Assembly (NCBI GenBank): GCA_022559845.1
Contig: JAHNEJ010000859.1
Span: 186,001 to 250,000 of the forward strand
DNA length: 64,000 bases
Reading direction: 5' to 3'
DNA from: Amorphophallus konjac
Lineage: Eukaryota; Streptophyta; Magnoliopsida; Alismatales; Araceae
A program made the translations under genes and the position numbers. The notes under the pieces were generated by a model. It did not search any database. It saw only the letters and a list, made by a program, of their open reading frames with translations, and was not told the origin of the DNA. This document shows, piece after piece, positions 44,001-53,000 of the stretch. Position 1 is the first letter of the stretch. Each line of letters begins with the position of its first letter.

Positions 44001-47000
44001 TAAGGACGATGTAATTGCAAAGAAAGCACAAAGATGAAGTATACCTGGGCTCACTCTTCCCACTGCGTATAGCAATTGGAAGTCAGAATACGTCCCACTT
44101 CTCATTCTATAGGAGGTCATCTACAAAAATTACATAATAGATTAGCATTACTACGTAAGTAAATTCTATACCTCTTATTCATGAAATCAAACAGGCCAAC
44201 CTCTACTTCCGCCTGAAGCCTCTTATCTTGTGTCCTCGATAAACGACCAATGACTTTTAAAGTGCCTTGAAGCACCTCGGCATCAACATGTGCATTGGCA
44301 TTGTACATTAATCGAGGGTTCAGAAAATAACCTGTATTTGTATATAGTTAATGTATGGTCAATAATATATGAATACAAATAATCACTCACCAGCTGCATG
44401 CAAGTCGTGGTGTAATGTGGTGTCCCATCTATGGTCAATAATCTTCCACCACTTTGTATGTTCTTTGGGAAGGGACTCCTGCAACTCCAATTTCGCACGG
44501 TCCATGGCCTCATACAGATATCCCATATCATTCTTGTCATCGCCATCAACCAATCTTAGGACCTTCACGAGGGGGGTGACTACTTTCATGTATCGTGTTA
44601 CTCTGCCCCAGAATTTGTTGTTGTCCACGATTTGACAGACATCCAAATAATCCATCTGAGCATCAACATTGCGCTTCTCGATGTATTCCCGCAGGGCATT
44701 GTGGTACATGAAAGCTTTCAACTCATTCTTATACCTGTGCAAAGAAATAAAATTTGAATCAAATACGGATCATAACTACAAGGATAAAGAAGTAATAATT
44801 GAGTTCAATAGTATACCTATGCAGAGACTCCAAAGAAATGAAATTTGAAGCAAATTTAGTTGGCCCTGCACGGATAATATCCCGCCCCCCACTTGCATGC
44901 TCCCTGAACATGTTCAATATCCTAGGATGGCCATAAATATATTGGGTAATCTTTTGTGCCCTTTCAACCGTCTTCTTCACATGTTTGTCCTTCCCTATGT
45001 CTTCAAGTATGAGATCAAGACAATGTGCTGCGCATGGGATCCAATATAAATGCCTGCGCTTATGCATCAATTTCCTCCCTGCAGCCTTATAACTGGCTTC
45101 ATTATCAGTCACAACTTGTACAACATTTTCTTCACCAATTTCGTCTACCATGTTGTCCATCAAATGAAACAAATAATTGGCATTTTTTTCAAAATTTGAT
45201 GCATCTACAGATTTTACAAATACTGTACCTTCGATGCAATATACCAAAAAGTTAATCATGGACTTTTTCGTGGTACCAGTCCAACCATCACACATAATAG
45301 TGCATCCTCTCTCCATCCATATATGCTTGAAGCTTTCAACCCACTGATGGAGCTCCTCAACCTCTCCCTCAAGGCCACGCCCGTATATGTCCCGACGTGA
45401 TGGCGCCTTCAAGCCAGGGCCAGCATCTGCTATGGCATCCAACATAGGTTGAAAATATTCACTTTCAGCACCATGTGCAGGGACACCTGCATGAAAAAAC
45501 CATTTACAGATGCTTTTAAATGCATGCCCTGCAACTTCTGTAGATTTTTTGACCCCTCTTAATGCACTTTTGATCTTAGGTTGTGTAGCCTGGGGCCTTC
45601 TGTGGAGATAACTGTCCATGGGGCCTGCTCTCTGCGTCTGCGGGGGCGGGGCAGCAACATCAGGACGTCGTGCAGCTGTACTGGTGTAGGTCCCTCCTGA
45701 ACCCATGGGTGCCTTTCCTTTCCTTCGAGCGGCTTTTTCACGCTCCCTTGCTTCAGTGCCCTCCGGATCAGAATCTTCAGTGCCTTCCTCATCATCATCC
45801 CTCCTAACCCTTCTGCCAGAAATCTCCTCAGCAATTTCCTCCTCATCCTCAGCCCTTTGTTGCACCCTCTCCTTTTTCCCCAAAAGGCACTGGCGCATCT
45901 CCTCTCGCACCTCTCGTGGACAGTTGTCACATTGTCTCACCTCTCCTCGTACCCCTGCCAAATGTTGCTTGCCTCTGGTAATTCCGCCATACATCTCCCT
46001 AGCACAATAATTACATTTAACCTTCCTTCTCTTAGCATCAACTAAGGACATGTGGGCCCACCCCGGATCCTCCTACCCTTGCTGCTCCTGTGTTTGCTGA
46101 CGTCTAGGCATGATGCTGCATTAAGACAGTGACACACAAAAAGGTATAAGTACAATTAAAAACTTAACCCTTCATTACGAGCATGATCCCACCCGAAATT
46201 ATTCAATGAAGCTTAATTAAGTTTCAATTGAGCCTAAGCAAACCGACTTATACAAAAGGCCCAAATTTTATAAACTAATTAACCATTAATTATCATTTAC
46301 CCCTTAATCACCTTTGAAAAAAATCAATTACCAGCATGATCCCACCCCAAAATCTTCTAGGAAGCTTAATTGAGCTTCGATTGAGCCTAAGCAAACCGAT
46401 TTAGACAAAAGCTCCAATTTTTATGAACTAATTAACCCTTAATTAGCAATTAACCCTTAATCACCCTTCGAATGAATTAATTACCAGCATGCTCCCGCTT
46501 CAGATTAGTCAATGAAACTTAATTGAGCCCTAATTGACCCTTACTAAATCTAATTAAAGAAAAGCCCCAAATATAAACTTCTAATTAGGGTTTAATTAGA
46601 AGTGTTAACAACTTAATCATGGTTTTAAATTAACCTACAACACAACATTTAACCTACAACAAAAAAATTTTCGAACAACTCAACCAAAAAAACACAAAAC
46701 ATAAAAAACCCTAAATTTACCTCCACAAAATTTACCTCCGCAGTGGCAGTCGGACGGTCTCTGTGGAGTGTGGAGTGTGGACAGCCCCCTGCCCCCTAAA
46801 GGCTGAGCAGTGTTTAGGCACAGCAGTCAGCACAGCCCCCCAGGCTGAGCCGGCCCCACTAGCACAGCAGCAGCAGCCGGCAGCGCACAGCAGCTCCACA
46901 GGGCAGTGGGCACAGGCCGCACCAAGCACAGCAGCTGGCAGGCGGCAGCAGCAGCAGCAGCCAGCAGGGGAGGCAGCCAGGCAGGCAGGCAGCAGCTTGG

Positions 47001-50000
47001 TCGCAGGCCCACCTCGCAGGATATATTAGGCAGCCGCAGTCGTAGCAGGCAGCAGCACCAGCCGCAGCAGGCAGCAGCTGCAGCACAGCAGCCGCAGCAG
47101 CAGAGCGGCGGCAGCAGCAGCACCCGGCAGTAGCACAGCACGGTGGGGGGGGAGGGTTTCGGCCGAAACCCAGGTAGCAGCGGCGGAACTTCTGCGGAAG
47201 TGGGGTTTCGGGAGGGAGGAGATAGGAATATCACGGGTTTCGGCCGAAACCGACCGATTTCGGGCGAAACCAGTATCGGTTTCGCCCGAAACCGATATCT
47301 CACTTACGTTTCGGATTGCTACAGTTATTAGGCCCTTTTTCGTATCGGTTATGGCTGAAACCGCCAACCATGCTTTGAAATGGGTAGTGAACACTAATTG
47401 TATAAAATGAAAAAAAGGATGTACAAGTATAGTCAAAGAGCTCCCCAAAAATTCCTGTACAAAAGGTCACACCAAGATAGTGTGAGAGACGTTAACCCCG
47501 AGCAGAACAAAAAGAGGGGAGTTGAGAGAATTCATATTACAAAGTGACTCCGCTCATTCCCTCACTCTATCACAAATTAAAGGTACAAGAGTTTCCACTA
47601 TTCTAGCCTTTCTCCTAAAAGTCCTATTGTTCCGTTCGCCCCACAAAGACCATAGGGTGGCATGCGGGATCAGGCACCACACAACTTTATCACCTCTATG
47701 GGGCCACTTTTTGCCCCATGACCCAATGAAGTGATGCACCTTTGTCTGACTACCGATGACACAGTGGGCTCTCCTAGCAAGACTCTCCCACATCTCCTGT
47801 GAATAGGTACAAGTACAACCTACAAACAGGTGGTCCAAGGTCTTGTCCTCCTGACCACATAAGCAGCTGGTTGGTTGGATGCCCCGAAAGGAAATGAAGC
47901 AGCCTGTCCGAAGTGGGCAATCTCCTTTGGGAAATTCTCCAACTGAGAGTTTCACCTTCAGCGGACTCCGCGGTCTCCACACTTAAGGGGTGAGGCTGTG
48001 GAGCACCACTCCATCAGAGAAAATGGAGTAAGCAGACCTCATTGAGAAGGTCCCCTCCCTATCAAACCTCCAAGTTCACGTATTCTCCTTGTCGGGATGT
48101 GGAGTATAGGCGAGGAGTAAGAGTAAGAGGTCCTGAAGTTGCTCCATCTTGACGGTCCTGAGGTCCCTCCTGAAGGTCGGTGCCCAGGTGCCTCCTGAGA
48201 GCTAGGGGTCAAAAGCTTGGGCGATCGACCCCAAGGGATCAACTGAAACAACAAAAAGATTGGGGAAGGAAGCCTCCAACGTGAAGTCTCCGTACCATCT
48301 GTCCTTCCAGAAAGACACTGGTCGGCTTTCCCTTGACGGACCTGAACGTCGGAGAAGATAATGTCCCTGCAAGACAAAATGCCGTGCCAAATCGGGGAGG
48401 TCCGATACTGAGCTACTGACTTCAAATCCCAGACTCTGCTCTTGCTGAAATATCTCTGCTTGATAACGTACACCCAAATCCCATCATCACCTGCCCCCAA
48501 CCTCCATAACCACTTAGACAAGAGAGTCAAATTGAAGTCTCTAACATTCTTGATCCGCAGACCTCCTGCTTCTTTACTAGCAGCTACTCTTCCCCACTTG
48601 ATATCATGCCATCTTCTACATGTCCCCTTACACCTATGCCAAAAGAATCTCTGCCTGAATAGACTCAATCTTGAGCACCACAGACTTCGAGATCCGAAAC
48701 ATGGAGAGAAAATAGATAGGCAGGCCGTCCAAAATTGATCTGCATAACACCAATCTACGTAATATGAGAGCAATCCACCCTTCCAACCAGCCAGTCTAGA
48801 CTCATAACGTTGTATAATAGGTAGCCAATATGCATGCCATAGCGCACCTGAGGTCAGAGGGAGCCCCAGGTAGGAGATAGGGAAGGCTCCTAACTGGCAT
48901 CTTAGAATGCATGCATGCCACCCTCTGAAGGGCTATGCCTCCATGTTAACCCCAACTAACAAGCTCTGGTTGAAGTTAATTTTCAGACCGGTGACCTCCT
49001 CCAGCAATTCCAGCGAAAGTCTAGTTACATAAAGTTGCTGCTCATCCTCTGTCAGGGGCAGGGTGGTATCATTGGCATACTGCAAGTGAGAAACTGAGGG
49101 ACCTTCTCTCCAAACCTAGAAACCCCTGATCAGACTTGAATCCTCTGCTCTCAACGAAACCCTAGTCAACACATGAGCCACTAACACAAAGAGGAGAGGG
49201 GACATAGGGTCTCCTTGCCTGAGCCTCCTCCCACCATAGAAGAAAGAAGACGGCTTGCCATTGACAAGGACAACAAAAGAAGCTGATGAGATGCATGTCC
49301 GGACTTAGCCTATCCATTTTTTCCCAAAGCCCATCTTCTCAACACATCAAACAAGCAAAACCAATTGACCCTATCATAGGCCTTCTCGAAGTCGAGTTTC
49401 AGGACCATCCCTTTCTTCCGCTCATTCTTCATGGCAAATAGGCATTCATGGGTCACCAAGAAGTTGTCTGAATGTGTCTCCCTCTGATGAAGCTCCATGG
49501 AAACAACTGACCATCTTGTCCATAACTTAACCAATCTACCTGCCAATAACTTGGTGACGATTTTGTAGGTGCCATTCAGTAGATTAATAGGTCTGAAGTC
49601 TCGAAAATCTAGGGCTCCTTATTTTTTCTGGATAAGGACTAGAAGGGTTTTATTAATTCCCCCCAAGTGAGCCCTCCCCTCTTGTAACTCCCTCAGTGTA
49701 CCAAAAGCTCTGCCTTGATGATATACCAATAATTCTGGAAGAATGTCAACGGGAAACCATCTAGTCCTAGAGCTCTGTCCCCTGCAAGTGAGAAAACTGC
49801 CTGGCGCATCTCCTCCTCTATAAATGCCTGTGAGATATCCCTCCTCTCCTCGAGTGAGAGACGGGGAAGGAGATCATCTGCAATCCTCAGCCTACAGAGG
49901 TCCTCTTCCGAGAATAGCTTGGAGTAGTAGTCCCTCGTCAGAGCCTGGATTTGCTCATCAGAAGATATAGAGACCTCACCCACCCTTATTATACAAGTGA

Positions 50001-53000
50001 TGGTGTTAACTCTCCTTCTCCCTGAGACAATGTGTTAGAAGTAAGCAGTATTCCTATCCCCTTCATTGATCCATTTGTCTGTTGATCTCTGTCTCCAGTT
50101 TATCTTCTCCTTAGAGAGGCTCCTATCCTCTTCATCCATCTGACCTGCCTCCTCCAAATTGTTTAGGCCCTCAATCTGCTCAACGATTCTGTCTTTAGCT
50201 GTCCTCCTCGGGAGGGTTTTGTATACTTCCCAAGTCTTCATGACTTGAGCAGTGTGCCTCAACTTTAGCACCAAAGTAGTCATAGCAGATCTTACCAGCA
50301 ACCTAAGAAGTCCATGCTCCCCTGACCGTTTCCATAAAAGCTGCCACCCTGAACCAAAACTTCTCAAGTCTGAAGTTAAATCTCCTATCCTGTGGACGAC
50401 TGGTCTTCAATAGAATAGGCTTGTGATTCGACATTGGCCTAACCAAAAGGTGCACCTGCACATGAGGATAGTGATCCTCCCAATCAATAGAAACCAAGAA
50501 TCTGTTTAGCCTGGAGCATGACACATCAGCTCTTGTGTTGGACCAAGTAAAGTGACCATGTGACAAGCCGATGTTCACCAAAGCCGCCTCCTCAATGAAA
50601 GTAGAGAAGTTCTTCATGCCCCTTTCATAAACACTCTTCCCCATCTTCTCCCAAGGGACAACCACAATATTGAAGTCCCCTCCAACACACCAAGACTTGC
50701 CAGAAGAAAAGTGCAAGTGAACCAAGTTCTCCCACTAGAGCCGCTTCTCCTCCCGACTTTGGGGTCCATATAACCCCGTGAAGTCTTAAGAGAAGCCATC
50801 CCTCACATTATTGAAATGAAGGGAGATAGCCCACCTACACACATGTCTGTCCAACACCACTTCTTCAACCTCATAAGGATTCTAGAGGATCATAATCCCC
50901 CTGGACCTACCCTCTGCCGGGGACACAGCTCCTATGGAAAGTCTAGCCCCCCTTAGCTCTCTTATAAGGGATTCACCATCCCCTTCACATTTGGTCTCTT
51001 GGATACAAAGAATGTCAATTTTACATCTTCTAATTAGCTCCTTCACCGCCCTCTTCTTCTCCACCCTCCGTAGCCCCCTCACGTTCTATGAAACAATCTT
51101 CATGAGGACGAAGGAATAGACCTCTCCTCCCTACGCCCTCCCCCTCCCTCCCTCCTCCTCCTTTCTACTAAGTTCTCTCTCTCTCCCGAATCGACGCATC
51201 CCCCCTCTTCCTAATTTTGGAGAATGCCCCTTTCACATCTTCATCTGCCCCAACTTCAAAGGAAATACCTACCTTCTTATCCAGCTCCCTCACCTGCTTC
51301 TCTGTAAATTTTTCTATTAATCTCATCATCTCCCTCACTTCCTCCCTCCCCAGCTAACTCCTCGCCTTTGGCTCCTCCTCTGCTGTAAGTAGAGCAATCG
51401 GTCCTCCCGACAACTCCCGTACTTCTTCCACCCCTGTTGTCAGAAGATCTTCCTCACCCTCTTTGTGGTCGGATACCAAGACATCCCCACCTGGGCTTGG
51501 CGCCACCTGGAATCGAGCTTCTCCTGCCCCTTCGCCACCACACCCGCCCACCTCCAACAGGGGAACTTGAGGAGAGAGACTCCCTGGCGGAACGACACAG
51601 TTGGGCTCATCCTCCTGATGACATTGTGCTGACAGGGAAAGAGGGGCCAAGCCGGACAACAAATGGAGCCCCCCCCCCCCCCCCCCGACAGTCTTCTGCA
51701 TCTGCCTTTTCTTGGATCCACTTGCGGATCACGGTTAGATCCGGCGAAGGGCACGTTTGGAGTGGCAGAGGACCCCCGTGAATTGTCGTTGACTAGGGCC
51801 TGGGGATCTAGGCGAGAAGCCAAGCCCTAATTAGGGGCAGGGGCTTCAAGAGGGCCCTTCGTCGGAAGCACCACCGTCCGCCTTAGGTTGGAGAGGTTGC
51901 CATATACCGCCAGAGCAGAGATTGGGCGGGGGAGCGTCAGCCCTCCTCCACTCTGCACCTTCACGAGTTGGGGCCAAGTTCCTATAGCAGAGATTGGGCG
52001 GGGGAGACAACCCAACCCGGGTCCACGAAACTCGCTAAGGCCATTACCCTCGGATCCAGCGGGTAAGTATCGAGTAGACCAACTAAAGTCAGGGTCTTAG
52101 ACAGATGCGATAAATCCGCCACCCACTTCACACCGGCCCATTGGCCCAAACCTGCTAATACCTGGGCCCAACTGACAATTCATGCCCACTTGCCCATCTT
52201 GAACTTCCGGTCCATTCCCTGCAGCCCAGACACGAGCAACCTGTCTCTCGTGGCGGGCCAGTTTGAATTCAAATTGCCCGCCACACAACCTTCTTCCACC
52301 TCCGATCTGGGCAAAGGTTGCCCTAGTAGCATGTGCCGCAGCCGTTCCGCCTCCGCCACTGCCTCCCCTAAAGAGACCCTCACAATGAACTCAACACCAC
52401 TGACAGAGAAGAGGGATCACCAGCGGTGGTAGGGACGGTGTTGAGACAAAAATGATGGCCTCCACAATTGTCACTGTGCACCTTGGAATTAGTCTAAAGG
52501 TGTCGGGCTCCATGTTTCTAAACGAGCTGGCTAAGAAACTGATGCCCGCTTCGTCACAGAGGCACAGCGGCACCCCTGCAAAAGAAACCCAGAAGGAGGA
52601 CTTCTCCAGAGGGGAGTATGTCCCTCGCACCAGGCCCCAAGGTTGGATACGGAGGATGGACCATCCCACCACCAACACCCCGACGTCTGCTGCCTCCTTA
52701 GCCCCTTGTACATCTGCTGCTATGGCTAAGAGGCCACCTTTGTTCACCCTCCACACCACCTAGGCTCCGCCTACTCCCCAATGGTCGTCTAGTAGCAGCT
52801 TAGCCGTCTCCGCTGCCAACGCCCCTTGCATAGGAGACAACCAAACACACCGCCGAAGCCACTCTAAACGCCCAAACATGCTCTCCGAAGGGAGAGCTCC
52901 TAAAACAACCGGCTCCCCACACGCCGGTTATGGCTTGACCGCCGGCCTCTACTTTACAACCTCTGCGTATGATCTGCCACCCCTTGGTCTTCTTCCTTCT

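Larger units (their letters stand above)
41272..47372 (-). mobile_element. hAT superfamily DNA transposon (6.1 kb), nearly intact
   Basis: Left end CAGGGATGGC and right end (reverse) CATGGTTGGC form the short imperfect TIRs. The exact 8-bp TSD is CTTTGAAA. Both ends carry multiple TTTCGGCCGAAA-type palindromes as subterminal repeats. It carries one transposase gene on the minus strand, a minisatellite downstream of it, and a CAG-rich block upstream. It is inserted in the 3' tail of the antisense LINE, hence younger than that LINE. Confidence 0.94.

Noticed and set aside
46763..47303. Gln/Ala/Cys-rich frames on both strands
   Set aside because: These are products of the CAG/GCAG repeat block in the hAT leader.
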